Positions 18,097 to 26,539 of a stretch of 47,550 nt of DNA are shown piece after piece. The stretch's first letter is position 1; every line of letters begins with the position of its first letter. The notes beneath the pieces are model-generated. The model saw only the letters and a program-made list of their open reading frames with translations. It did no database searches and had not been told where the DNA came from. Source of the DNA: Polyangiaceae bacterium (GTDB taxonomy: Bacteria > Myxococcota_A > Polyangia > Polyangiales > Polyangiaceae); NCBI GenBank assembly GCA_022842465.1, contig JALHPN010000041.1, positions 1-47,550 of the forward strand, written 5' to 3'. Made by a program: the position numbers and the translations under genes.

Positions 18097-19164
18097 TCAC
18101 CACGCGCCGCCGACCGCGAACGCCTCGAGGGCCGCGCGCGACGGTTCGCCGCCTGGCGCGAGCGGTGGGAGGGTGACCGCGCGGCCCAGGAGCCGCGCGA
18201 GCAGCATCGAGCGCTCCACGAGCAGGTCGACGTCGAACGTCGTGCCGAGGATCCTCACCTCGAACGTGCGCTTCGTCGCGAACGGGTCGACGAGGTTCAG
18301 GACGTTGAAATCGCACCACTTCACGACGCCCGCGTCGAGGATCGCGCGCGAGGCGGCGGGCCAGGGCAGCGCGAGGAACGCGTCGGAGAGCGCGAGCGCG
18401 ACGAACGCCTCGGGCCAACCCCCGAGGCGTGTGCAGCCGGGGTTCGTCGCGAGAACCTCGCGGAGGACGGGCCCGAACCGCGAGAACACGCAGACGAGGT
18501 TCCGGATCGCCTTCGCGTCCTGGAGGAGCCTGCCGTCGAAGTGCACGTGCGTCGCGCTCTCCTTCGGGACGAAGAAGCCGAGCTCCTCGCTCGCGCCGAG
18601 GACCATCCCGAGATAGCGGCGAAGGATGGCCTCGTCGCCGGGGAGGGGCGGGGTGATGAGCTCCGAGGCGCGCTCGCGATCCCCGGCGAGCGGGAAGGCC
18701 ATCGCCACGACGCCGGAGCCGCTCCGCACGACGTGGACGCCTTCGGCCCCGGCGGCGACGCGGGTGCCGTAGAGCGCCGCGAGCGGGCCGAGCACCTCGT
18801 CGATCGGCGCCTCGGCGGACGCGTGCAGCTCGAGGAGATCGAGCACCGGCTTGCTCGTCGACAGGATCCGGTAGAATCCGGGCGCCCCCTCGACGTCGTC
18901 GCGGAGGTCTTCGTTCAACGTGATGTCGTCGGCGAGGAGCGCGAAGGGCCGACCGGCGCCGTCGAGGACCTGGAAGGCGATCGTCAGCGTCTCGTAGGCG
19001 AGTACACCGGGCCTGCTCGCGCGCTCCGACTGCGGGTAGAAGACCCGCCGCGTCGTGCCGCCGCGGGCCTCCGCGATGCGCCGCGCGAGCACCTCGCGCG
19101 AGGAGCCGACGGGCGCCACGAGCTCGATCTCGAACCCTCGCGTCCACGTCTCGGGCCGGTCCAT
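18097..19164 (-). CDS. Putative amidoligase
   Basis: A 355-residue protein of the amidoligase family (PF12224), predicted COOH-NH2 ligases of the glutamine synthetase/GCS fold that join amines to carboxylates using ATP. Visible motifs are the opening GFEIEL (10-15), ADDITLNED (78-86), ELITPPL (168-174), THVHFD (205-210) and a late FEVRILGTTFD that supplies the last metal-binding acid. I started at MDRPETW (19164) because GFEIEL should lie near the N-terminus; an extended frame reaches 19245. The next gene in the operon is a PLP enzyme acting on cysteine, so cysteine or a beta-substituted alanine is a reasonable guess for one substrate. Confidence 0.82.
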   Translation of the reverse strand: MDRPETWTRGFEIELVAPVGSSREVLARRIAEARGGTTRRVFYPQSERASRPGVLAYETLTIAFQVLDGAGRPFALLADDITLNEDLRDDVEGAPGFYRILSTSKPVLDLLELHASAEAPIDEVLGPLAALYGTRVAAGAEGVHVVRSGSGVVAMAFPLAGDRERASELITPPLPGDEAILRRYLGMVLGASEELGFFVPKESATHVHFDGRLLQDAKAIRNLVCVFSRFGPVLREVLATNPGCTRLGGWPEAFVALALSDAFLALPWPAASRAILDAGVVKWCDFNVLNLVDPFATKRTFEVRILGTTFDVDLLVERSMLLARLLGRAVTLPPLAPGGEPSRAALEAFAVGGAW

Positions 19165-19280
19165 CGCGAGGAGGATACCCGCGCGTGGGCACCCGATCCG
19201 TGCTCTCGAGGCCGCACCCCTGAAGTCGCGCCGATCCGAGGCCAAAGGCCCGCGGTACGTCGGTTGCTGGCGGGGTGAGC

Positions 19281-20243
19281 ATGAAACGTCGCCTCGGCCT
19301 CTTCGTCGTCCTCCTCGGGCCCGCGTTCCTCGGCTGCGCGTCCCCGTACGTCGCCGACGACGCCGAGGGCGCCGAGAGCGCGCAGCGTCGTGGCTCCGCC
19401 GCCGCGGCCGTCCTCGAGTCGTCGCCCATCCACGAGGAGACGAAGGGCCTCGCGCCGTCCGACCCCGCCTCTGCGCGCGCCTGGGCGGTCATGCAGCTCT
19501 CGCCGCTCACCCCGTGCGACGTCACCCTCTTCGCCGACGTCGCCGACCCGTCCCTGGAGACCGACCTCGCGAACCTCTCGGCGTGGGCCAGCGGCGCACC
19601 TCCGACGAAGCCCAAGGTGAAGATCTCCTATCAGGAGGCGCGCGTCCTCGGCGGGGCCTACCTCGCCTTCCAGGATCCCGACGCCCGCAAGGTCCACAAG
19701 GTGCGGTCGACCTGGGTGAACACCCTCATCGGTCGTGGCCTCGACGACTCGGAGCGGCTCACGACGATCGCGAAGACGCCGGGCGGGGCCAACCTCTCCC
19801 CCGCGTCGATCGCCGAGTGCAACACGTACGTCGACTCCATCAGGCAGTCGACCTGGGGCTGCCTCCAGCACATGGTCGCCGACTACCTCGCGATCAAGGC
19901 GGGGCGTGACCGCCTCGCCGACGCGCCGGGCGACCTCGCGAAGCTGCCGTTCTACAGCTGGATCCAGGCGGGGCCGGCCGGGTCCCGGAACGTGCAGTCG
20001 ACCGTCAGCAATCGCACGATGAAGGCGCTCTCGGGGTACCTCCCCAGCGTCGGCAAGCAGCAGCAGCTCCAGGAGCTCGCCGCGGACGCCGTCGCGTACT
20101 TCGAGGCGAACGAGCACGACGATCCGCGCTCGAAGGCGATGGGCGCGGGGCCCAAGAACTGGCGCGGATACTGGGAGATCGACCCCGAAGGCGAGGCTCA
20201 GCCGTACTGCGGCTTCGACGACGCCAAGGCCGAGCTCCGGTAG
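19281..20243 (+). CDS. Hypothetical lipoprotein
   Basis: A 320-residue lipoprotein with signal MKRRLGLFVVLLGPAFLGC (lipobox FLGC, Cys 19) and an acidic spacer. The body is mostly helical-looking with Trp- and Tyr-containing segments. It has Cys pairs (TPCDV, AECNTY, WGCLQH, YCGFDD) that could form disulfides outside the cytoplasm. No recognised domain. The ATG at 19281 follows GGGGTGAG, a fair ribosome site; a GTG two codons earlier is also possible. It is the first of four genes in the same direction, although the gaps (59-145 bases) suggest separate transcription. Confidence 0.75.
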   Translation: MKRRLGLFVVLLGPAFLGCASPYVADDAEGAESAQRRGSAAAAVLESSPIHEETKGLAPSDPASARAWAVMQLSPLTPCDVTLFADVADPSLETDLANLSAWASGAPPTKPKVKISYQEARVLGGAYLAFQDPDARKVHKVRSTWVNTLIGRGLDDSERLTTIAKTPGGANLSPASIAECNTYVDSIRQSTWGCLQHMVADYLAIKAGRDRLADAPGDLAKLPFYSWIQAGPAGSRNVQSTVSNRTMKALSGYLPSVGKQQQLQELAADAVAYFEANEHDDPRSKAMGAGPKNWRGYWEIDPEGEAQPYCGFDDAKAELR

Positions 20244-20302
20244 ACCCGCGTAACGCAACGTAAACGGCGGCATGGAGGGCGGCGGCGGCACGTCTCTCCA
20301 GC

Positions 20303-20674
20303 ATGAAGAAGATGGTCCTCTCCGCCCTGTTCGCCGTGACCAGCCTCGCCGCCATCCCGGCCCTCGCCGACGGCGCGAAGGGCCAGCGCCCGAGCTTTCC
20401 GATGCCGGCGGCGACGTTCCAAGAGCACGTGCAGACGCGCGTCGTGAAGATGCGCGAGCACACCGAGAAGCGCGCGAGCACCCTCACGGCCGAGCAGGCG
20501 AAGGAGCTCCGCGCGAAGACCGAGGCCGCCATCGCGCAGATGAACGCGGAGGTGCAGAAGGCCGTCGCCGACGGCACGGTCACGGCCGAGGAGGCCAAGG
20601 CCGTCCGCGCTGCCGGTCCGCATGGCAAGGGCGGTCACTGTCACGGGAAGGACAAGGGCGGCGCCAAGACTTGA
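20303..20674 (+). CDS. Small secreted protein with helical body and metal-binding-like tail
   Basis: A 123-residue protein with a clear Sec signal peptide (MKKMVLSALFAVTSLAAIPALA, cut near 22) and a charged, probably coiled-coil middle (about 45-105, rich in Lys/Glu/Ala). The short tail GGHCHGKDKGG contains an HxH/Cys cluster that could bind a metal. The TAEQAKELRAKTEAAIAQM pattern is loosely like periplasmic Spy/CpxP-type helical proteins, but no signature is firm. No neighbours give a function. Codon use is like the surroundings. Confidence 0.7.
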   Translation: MKKMVLSALFAVTSLAAIPALADGAKGQRPSFPMPAATFQEHVQTRVVKMREHTEKRASTLTAEQAKELRAKTEAAIAQMNAEVQKAVADGTVTAEEAKAVRAAGPHGKGGHCHGKDKGGAKT

Positions 20675-20819
20675 GCGCCCTTCGTGCGCCCGCGGTGCGA
20701 CGGGACGCCAGACGCACGGCGGGCCACCGACGGCGGCCCACCCGAGATCACCAAAATCGCGTGACCGAGCGGCAGCGCGGCCGTGATGGGTCAGGATCCA
20801 TGAGCACGCGGAGGCGTCC

Positions 20820-21638
20820 ATGGAGCACTTCAAGAGTCCTTTCGTCGCGAGCGACTTCTCGACGCCGGAGGCGCTGCAGAACCAGCGCTTCTTCGACGAG
20901 GAGCTCGCGCGCGCGCGAACGCATGCGTTCTTCACGCATCCGTTCCTCGCGTCCCCCGGGAAGCTCGTGGTCTCGAGGGAAACGACCGCGATCGTGCTGA
21001 CGAGCTTCTACAAGATCGTGGCGCCGTTCACGGGCCTGCTCTGCAGCCTCGGGGGGCGCTCGCCGGATCTCCGCACGCGCTTCGCGCTGATGGACAACCT
21101 CTACGAGGAGATGGGGTGCGGTGACCTCGGCTCCGCCCATCCGAGCCTCTACCTCCGGATGCTCGCGTCGATCGGCGTGTCGGAAGCGGCGGCGGAAGCC
21201 GCGCCGACGCTCCCCGCGATCCGCCGCATCAACGAGCACCTCGAGGAGGTCGTGAAGACGGAGCCCTTCGCGGTCGCCTGCGCCGTGCTCGCGTCCGCCG
21301 AGGCGACGATCCCGTCGAGCTTTCCCGTCCTCGCCGCCCTCGCGAAGAGTGCGTTCCCCGGCGTCGACTCGACGTTCTTCGATCGGCACGGGCCGCGCGA
21401 CGAGGGACACTCCGAGGACGCCGCCGTCCTCTTCGCGCTCAGCGCGAAGGGGTCGATGTTCCCGCGCGTGACCGAGCACGTGCAGCGTGACCTCGCGCTC
21501 CGCGTCGAGCTCTTCGACGAGTGGCTCTGGGCGATGACGTCCGTGGCCCAGCCCCGCACCGCGCCGAGCCAGCGGCCGAGCCACCTCCCTCCGCGGAGCG
21601 CGCGGCCCACGACCGCGCATCCGAGCGTTCCCGTCTGA
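20820..21638 (+). CDS. Heme-oxygenase-like diiron oxygenase family protein
   Basis: A 272-residue all-helical protein with the ligand pattern of heme-oxygenase-like diiron oxidases (HDO: CADD, UndA, SznF types). LYEEMGCGDLGSAH supplies E96/E97 and H107, E161 sits in ASAEAT, and HGPRDEGH gives H190-x3-D194-x2-H197, the same spacing as the CADD His-Asp-His set. Such enzymes activate O2 for oxidative cleavage, hydroxylation or para-aminobenzoate formation; the substrate here is unknown. The C-terminal 35 residues are Pro/Ser/Arg-rich and dispensable-looking. A strong GGAGG lies five bases before the ATG. Confidence 0.8.
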   Translation: MEHFKSPFVASDFSTPEALQNQRFFDEELARARTHAFFTHPFLASPGKLVVSRETTAIVLTSFYKIVAPFTGLLCSLGGRSPDLRTRFALMDNLYEEMGCGDLGSAHPSLYLRMLASIGVSEAAAEAAPTLPAIRRINEHLEEVVKTEPFAVACAVLASAEATIPSSFPVLAALAKSAFPGVDSTFFDRHGPRDEGHSEDAAVLFALSAKGSMFPRVTEHVQRDLALRVELFDEWLWAMTSVAQPRTAPSQRPSHLPPRSARPTTAHPSVPV

Positions 21639-21724
21639 CCGACTGGGACGCTGCGCCGCGGCGTGGATTCTTCCTGGCGGACGGACGGTGGCAGACCGCG
21701 CGTCCTGTGGCAGATCCCCGTCCG

Positions 21725-22555
21725 ATGAACGGGACGAACGAGGGGCACGAGGGAGAGGTCTCGTCGGTGCGCCGGCTCTCGGAGGTCGCCGGCGGCAGCT
21801 TCGTCGACCTGCACGACGCCGCGCAGGCGATCTTCGGCCTGATCCACGAAGTGGTCGGCATGCGCATCTGCGTGCTCACGAGGATCGACCTCGACGCGAA
21901 CGAGCTCACCGTCCTCGAGGCCTTCGACCGCCTCGGGCTCGGCGTCTCCGCCGGGATGAAGATGCCCGCCGACCAGATGCCCTGCGCCTGCGTCCTCCGC
22001 AGCGGCGGGGCGCTCCGCGAGTACGACCTCGAGGCGCACCCCGCGTTCCGCGCGCTCCCCATCACGACGAAGATGGGCCTCCGGTCGTACGTCGGCGTGC
22101 CGCTCCGCCGGAGCGACGGAACGCTCTGGGGAACGCTCGCGGCGACGGACACCGAGATGCACCACGCGACCGACACGCACATCGAGATGCTGACCGTCCT
22201 CGCGCGCCTCGCCGCGTTCGAGTTCGAGCGCGAGGAGCAGCAGAAGGTGCTCGCGGACACGGTTCGCATGCAGACCGTGCTCGAGGCCGCGGCGGCGGTG
22301 AGCCACGAGGTCAACAATCCGTTGACGGTGCTCGCGCTCCGCCTCTCGCGACTCCAGGCGCGCTGCGCCGGCGGCGACCCCGCGACGAAGGACGACCTCG
22401 ACGCCGCCCTCGAAGCGGCGGAGGAGATCCTCCAGGTCACGCAGCGCCTTCGGAGCGTCGTCCGCCCCGTCAGCACACGCTACTGGTCGGCGACGCGCAT
22501 GCTGGATCTGCGCGCCTCGTCCGAGCCGGACGACGACGCGCGGACGGCGTCCTGA
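21725..22555 (+). CDS. GAF-HisKA protein without a kinase ATPase domain
   Basis: A 276-residue cytosolic protein. Residues 20-170 form a GAF sensor domain (ACVLRSGGALREYDL, GVPLRRSDGTLWGTLAATD). Residues 185-248 form a HisKA dimerisation helix pair with the H-box SHEVNNPL (H194). Normal kinases then have an HATPase_c domain with N, G1 and G2 boxes; here the chain stops 28 residues later with an acidic tail. It could be a phosphotransfer protein, a dominant modulator of another kinase, or a truncated gene. The next gene is convergent four bases away and shows no leftover ATPase domain. The ATG at 21725 is the first after the previous gene ends. Confidence 0.8.
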   Translation: MNGTNEGHEGEVSSVRRLSEVAGGSFVDLHDAAQAIFGLIHEVVGMRICVLTRIDLDANELTVLEAFDRLGLGVSAGMKMPADQMPCACVLRSGGALREYDLEAHPAFRALPITTKMGLRSYVGVPLRRSDGTLWGTLAATDTEMHHATDTHIEMLTVLARLAAFEFEREEQQKVLADTVRMQTVLEAAAAVSHEVNNPLTVLALRLSRLQARCAGGDPATKDDLDAALEAAEEILQVTQRLRSVVRPVSTRYWSATRMLDLRASSEPDDDARTAS

Positions 22556-22558
22556 CGA

Positions 22559-23506
22559 CTACTTGCCGCAGGTGCCCGCCGCGTACTTCGTGATCGCCGC
22601 GTTGACGAAGGCGTCGATCCGCCCCTGCACTTCGGCCGGGATCGTGAACATCGGGTGCGTGTAGGCGCGGTCGCGTCGCGTCGCGTCCGACTTCTTCGCG
22701 AGGCCGTTCGAGGCGATCGGACGGCCGTCGGGGCCCGTCGCGACGTACTTCTGGAGGTACGGCGGCAGGATCTTCTTCGTCTCCTCGAACGTCATCAGAG
22801 CCGGGACGTTCGGGTTGCCGAGCGCCAGGACGAAGCCCGTCGCGTCGTCGAGCGAGTGACACGTCCGGCACGGGGCGTTGTTGCAGCCCGTGCAGTTGTT
22901 CGCGTTCTCGTTCCAGGGCGTGACGGCGTTCGTGTTGTTGTCGTTCGTGCGCCTCGTCGTGACCAGCCGCTCGAGGCCGATCTGCGCGAAGAGCGCGGGG
23001 TCGAGGCAGCTGCCGAACTTCTCGAGCACGTTCACCTGCGCGAGGTTTCCGCCGTCCTTCGTCTCGATCGCGACCCACGCGAGGAAGACGCTCCGATCCG
23101 CGTCGGAGAGCGCGGGCGCGACGCCGCCGCCGTGGACGCCCTTGTCGAGGATCCGCGAGCCGGCGGGCATGACCCAGCCGTTCGCGTAGACGAGCTCGTA
23201 GGTCTTCGAGGCGTCGGTCTTCATGACCCAGGTCGGGTTCCCGACGCCTCCGACGTCGTGGCACGAAGCGCACTTGGCAGAGAGGAGCGGGAACACGGTC
23301 GACGCGAAGTAGGCCTTCCCCGAGGCGCTGTTCGTCGCCGCCGAGCCCGAGCCGGCCTCGCCGGCGGGCGCGTCGACCGAGGCGCTCGTCGGGCCGCTCG
23401 CGCCTGGAGCCCCGCGACGCGTGAGCTCCTCCGGCGCGTCCTCGGCGCACGCCGACGCAGCCCCGGCCGCCGCGAGGGCGATCGCGAGGAAGTGGACCTG
23501 TCTCAT
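22559..23506 (-). CDS. Diheme cytochrome c-like lipoprotein
   Basis: A 315-residue exported protein with lipoprotein signal MRQVHFLAIALAAAGAASAC (Cys 20) and a Ser/Ala/Gly linker. Two heme-binding CxxCH motifs are CASCH (79-83) in a cytochrome c-like setting and CRTCH (213-217) preceded by an extra CTGC pair. The presumed methionine ligands (WVMPAGSRIL) follow. Myxobacteria carry many such multi-domain c-type lipoproteins; this one probably moves electrons at the outer face of the inner membrane or at the outer membrane. Its ATG overlaps the stop of the MYXO-CTERM gene (ATGA), so the two are translationally coupled. Confidence 0.85.
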   Translation of the reverse strand: MRQVHFLAIALAAAGAASACAEDAPEELTRRGAPGASGPTSASVDAPAGEAGSGSAATNSASGKAYFASTVFPLLSAKCASCHDVGGVGNPTWVMKTDASKTYELVYANGWVMPAGSRILDKGVHGGGVAPALSDADRSVFLAWVAIETKDGGNLAQVNVLEKFGSCLDPALFAQIGLERLVTTRRTNDNNTNAVTPWNENANNCTGCNNAPCRTCHSLDDATGFVLALGNPNVPALMTFEETKKILPPYLQKYVATGPDGRPIASNGLAKKSDATRRDRAYTHPMFTIPAEVQGRIDAFVNAAITKYAAGTCGK

Positions 23507-25329
23507 CGCGACCTCCGCGTCGCGCGACGACGACGGAGCGCGAGGACGAGCGCGGAGGTCACGACGCCGAGCCCGTCGAAGAGGGCCGCGCGGCCTGCGC
23601 CCGCGCCGCCGACGTGGCATCCGGCGTCGCTCTCGCCACCGAGACCCGGCCTCGTCCCGGTGAGGTCGCTCGCGTGGTCCGCCGCCTCGTCCGTGGCGGG
23701 ACCTTGCACGCGCGGCGCCGGACCGTCACCCGCGTTCGGGCTCGCGCCGCCGGGGGTCGTCGCGAGCCCCTTCTTCCACGTCGCGGGGACGAGCGAGAGC
23801 CACAGACTCTCCTTGAGCCCCTTCGCCGCCGCGTCGGGGCCGCTGAAGCCGGTCACCGCCGAGAAGGAGAACGAGCGGACCTCGGGGTAGAACCCGCCCG
23901 GCTTGTCGAAGCCCGGGTTCGGCACGTCGCCGATGCCGTTGATGAAGCCCTTCGCCTGGTTGTTCGGGTTCCGCTTGCCGCGCGCCTGGAGGTTCGCGAC
24001 GTCGGAGTAGGGCGCCACGGTGTACGACTTCAGCGCGTCCTTCACGCCGAGCGTGCCGTCCGCCTTGAGCGGGATGACCTGGAGGAGCCCCTTGGACGTG
24101 CCCGTCGACGAGCCGCTGATGACGCCGATCGCCGGCGTGCCGTCGGCGCCGTACTTCATCGCGAAGGCGCCGGGGTGACGCTGGTAATTCGCGGGCGCCA
24201 TCATCGTCTCGCCCACCTGGGCGAGGTCCGCCTTCGCGAAGAGCGAGACCTGCGAGACGTTCGCGCCGCCGGCGTGCCCGTTGCCGCCGTTGCGGTCGCG
24301 CACCTTCGCGCTGAGGGCGTAGACCATCCCCACCTTGTCACCGAGGTCCACGATGTGGGGCTCGGCGACGTACCTGTTCTTCCCCGGGTCGGCCCTGACG
24401 ACGATCTTGCTGGCCAGCGATCTGCCCGTCGCGACGTCGAACTTCGTGAGTCGGAGGCCGATGTTCGCGGGCTGCGCGTTGCACTCGACCGCGGCGACGT
24501 AGCCTTCCGCGGCGCCCTCGGCGTAGACGACCTGCGGACGATTGTGGACCGCGTCGTTCGAGTAGCGCTGGAGCCAGTCGACGGTGACCTTCGCGGCGTC
24601 GTCGACGGTGACGCGGAAGACCTCCTGTGCCTGGTTGTTGTACTGGGTGCCGACGAGGAAGGAGTTGTCGGTCACGGGCACGATCATGTGCGGCCCGCGC
24701 TGGTTGTTCGGGTTGTCGACCCGGACGCCGCCCTTCTCGGCGACGCGAACGAGGTCGATCGGCTTGTCGAGCGGGCGCGGGTTGTTCGCGATCTTGACGA
24801 GCTGCCCCGATGCCTTGTCCGCGAGGTACATGACGGGCTTGGGGTTTCCGTTCTGTGACTCGTTGTCCTCGCTCGCGGCGATGAGCACGGCGTACTTCGG
24901 CGTGAACGCGATGAGCGGTCGCATGAACGCGCGCTCGCCGTCGAGGACGGGGAGGTCGACCGCAGCCCCGAGGCTGATGCCCTTCTCGGTGATCTTGCCG
25001 ACGGCGAAGCCGCCCTGCATGTAGCTCTGATCGTCGTTCGGGGTGTTCGCGGAGCGTGTGAACACCGTCCCGACGAGGACTTCGCGATCGAAGGCTGCTC
25101 GCGCCGCGGCGGTCCGGTCGAGGGCGAAGTTCGTGTCCATGATGCCCGCGCCCGTGTTCTTGCCGACCTTCGCCGGCCCGCGATCGTCGCCGCTCACCCA
25201 GACCTGCACGCGCGAGTCGAGGCGCACGGTCGCGCCGTCCCCTTCCGCGGCCTCTGCCTCGTGCGCGAGGGGCGCGATCGCGAGGAGCGTGAGCACGAGG
25301 ACGGAGGAGTGGATGCGCGTAGAGGACAT
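23503..25329 (-). CDS. MYXO-CTERM-type surface protein of unknown function
   Basis: A 608-residue exported protein. A signal peptide (about 1-28) is followed by an apparently all-beta body with repeated GxxDL/VYAL/KVGM motifs, like a propeller or hydrolase-free repeat domain. An acidic linker precedes a C-terminal sorting-like signal: Cys 571, a short hydrophobic stretch and an Arg cluster (RRRRATRRSR). This arrangement is the MYXO-CTERM class seen almost only in Myxococcota, so the protein is probably surface anchored. The start has GGAG six bases upstream. It is the middle gene of a lipoprotein, surface protein and cytochrome operon. The enzymatic role is unknown. Confidence 0.8.
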   Translation of the reverse strand: MSSTRIHSSVLVLTLLAIAPLAHEAEAAEGDGATVRLDSRVQVWVSGDDRGPAKVGKNTGAGIMDTNFALDRTAAARAAFDREVLVGTVFTRSANTPNDDQSYMQGGFAVGKITEKGISLGAAVDLPVLDGERAFMRPLIAFTPKYAVLIAASEDNESQNGNPKPVMYLADKASGQLVKIANNPRPLDKPIDLVRVAEKGGVRVDNPNNQRGPHMIVPVTDNSFLVGTQYNNQAQEVFRVTVDDAAKVTVDWLQRYSNDAVHNRPQVVYAEGAAEGYVAAVECNAQPANIGLRLTKFDVATGRSLASKIVVRADPGKNRYVAEPHIVDLGDKVGMVYALSAKVRDRNGGNGHAGGANVSQVSLFAKADLAQVGETMMAPANYQRHPGAFAMKYGADGTPAIGVISGSSTGTSKGLLQVIPLKADGTLGVKDALKSYTVAPYSDVANLQARGKRNPNNQAKGFINGIGDVPNPGFDKPGGFYPEVRSFSFSAVTGFSGPDAAAKGLKESLWLSLVPATWKKGLATTPGGASPNAGDGPAPRVQGPATDEAADHASDLTGTRPGLGGESDAGCHVGGAGAGRAALFDGLGVVTSALVLALRRRRATRRSR

Positions 25330-25346
25330 GGTGAATCTCCGGGAGG

Positions 25347-26402
25347 TCACGGGGCGCCCGTGGAGGCGAGCCGAACGGCGAGGTCCGTCTCGGGCGAAAT
25401 GCGGGCGAGAGGGCGGGCGATTGGGTGCGTGGCCCGATAGACGAGGATCGCGCTCACGAGGGCGTCGCTCTCGCGCGCCTCGGGATCCCGAGGATCGGCC
25501 TGGAGCTCGACCGGCACGCGGACGCGCACCTTGCCGTGCTCGTGCCGCGGCAGGGTGAAGGCGAGCGTCCGCGCGAGGCGCGCCCACTGTTCGCCCGTCG
25601 CGCGGCCGATCACCTCGTCGCCGGACACGAGCTCGACCGCGGTGACGGCGCCGTCGCGAAGGCCGAACGAACGCGCGAGGCCCGCCACGGAGTAGGTCGT
25701 GCCCTCGTCGCTGCCGCTCCCCGGAAGGAGGACGACGTCGTCGCCGATCCGCCGGCGCTTCACGGCGCCGATCATCCGCCCGTCCACGACGACGCGCGTG
25801 CCCTTCGTCGCCTCTGCGGACTGGTAGGGGACGTCCTTCGTGCAGGCGCCTTCCGGCCCGAGGTGGCAGCGCGAGCGCGGGTGCACGGCGACGGGCGCCT
25901 TCTTCACGAAGACGCTCACCTTGCGGATCTCGTGCACGACGAAGTCGTTCGCGAGGCCTTCTGTGTCCCAGCGCTGGACGGGCGTGCCGGTCGTCCCCGA
26001 CGAGAACGTGAAGACGAAGCGCGCGCGCTCGGCGCGGAGCTCGGCGCCCTCCACGGCGGCGATGCGATCGTTGTTGCCGTGGAGGTGCACCGACCGGACG
26101 CTCGCGGCGGGCACCCCGATCGCCTCGAGATAGTCGGCGAGACGGAAGGACGGCGTCCCTCCGGCGAGCTCCGTGTGCGCGATCGGCGGGAGATCGCCGT
26201 AGCGGAGGACGGCGACCTCGGCGCCGTCCACGAAGACGGGCGCGTCGAGGTTCCTCAGCTTCCGCGAGCCGTGCTCGGTGGTCGGGACGTCGGGGGGCTC
26301 GACCGCCACCTCCAGTGGGGTGGCGCGCGCCGGCGTCGGGCGCGCGCGACCGCAGCCTGCGACGCAGGCGGCGGAGAGCACGAGGAGGCCGAGCGGACGC
26401 AT
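25347..26402 (-). CDS. Hypothetical lipoprotein (envelope operon leader)
   Basis: A 351-residue protein with signal MRPLGLLVLSAACVAGC (lipobox VAGC, Cys 17) and a Pro/Ala/Arg spacer. The body has repeated segments about a target-like fold (APVFVDGAEVAVLRYGDLPP; LRYGDLPPIAHTELAGG; SVFVKKAPVAVH) and a possible disulfide pair (SRCHLGPEGACTK). I do not recognise it. It ends 17 bases before the MYXO-CTERM gene in the same direction, which makes it the first gene of the three-gene envelope operon. ATG at 26402; the frame extends further upstream but without a signal peptide. Confidence 0.78.
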   Translation of the reverse strand: MRPLGLLVLSAACVAGCGRARPTPARATPLEVAVEPPDVPTTEHGSRKLRNLDAPVFVDGAEVAVLRYGDLPPIAHTELAGGTPSFRLADYLEAIGVPAASVRSVHLHGNNDRIAAVEGAELRAERARFVFTFSSGTTGTPVQRWDTEGLANDFVVHEIRKVSVFVKKAPVAVHPRSRCHLGPEGACTKDVPYQSAEATKGTRVVVDGRMIGAVKRRRIGDDVVLLPGSGSDEGTTYSVAGLARSFGLRDGAVTAVELVSGDEVIGRATGEQWARLARTLAFTLPRHEHGKVRVRVPVELQADPRDPEARESDALVSAILVYRATHPIARPLARISPETDLAVRLASTGAP

Positions 26403-26539
26403 GCGGTCTCGCGTCTGCACCACCCGTGCCCACATCCGCGGCCTGAGAATGGCCCGGTAACCTCGGCGTCCAGGTCACGCGATCGACCGAGTCGAGGCCT
26501 CGCAGCCTCTACGGTCCGAGGGGGGAGAGCCTCAACCCG

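Noticed and set aside
23503..26478. One 991-residue protein joining the lipoprotein and MYXO-CTERM regions
   Set aside because: The first part is a shadow of the lipoprotein gene in another frame; the signal peptide and ribosome site at 25329 mark the true start.
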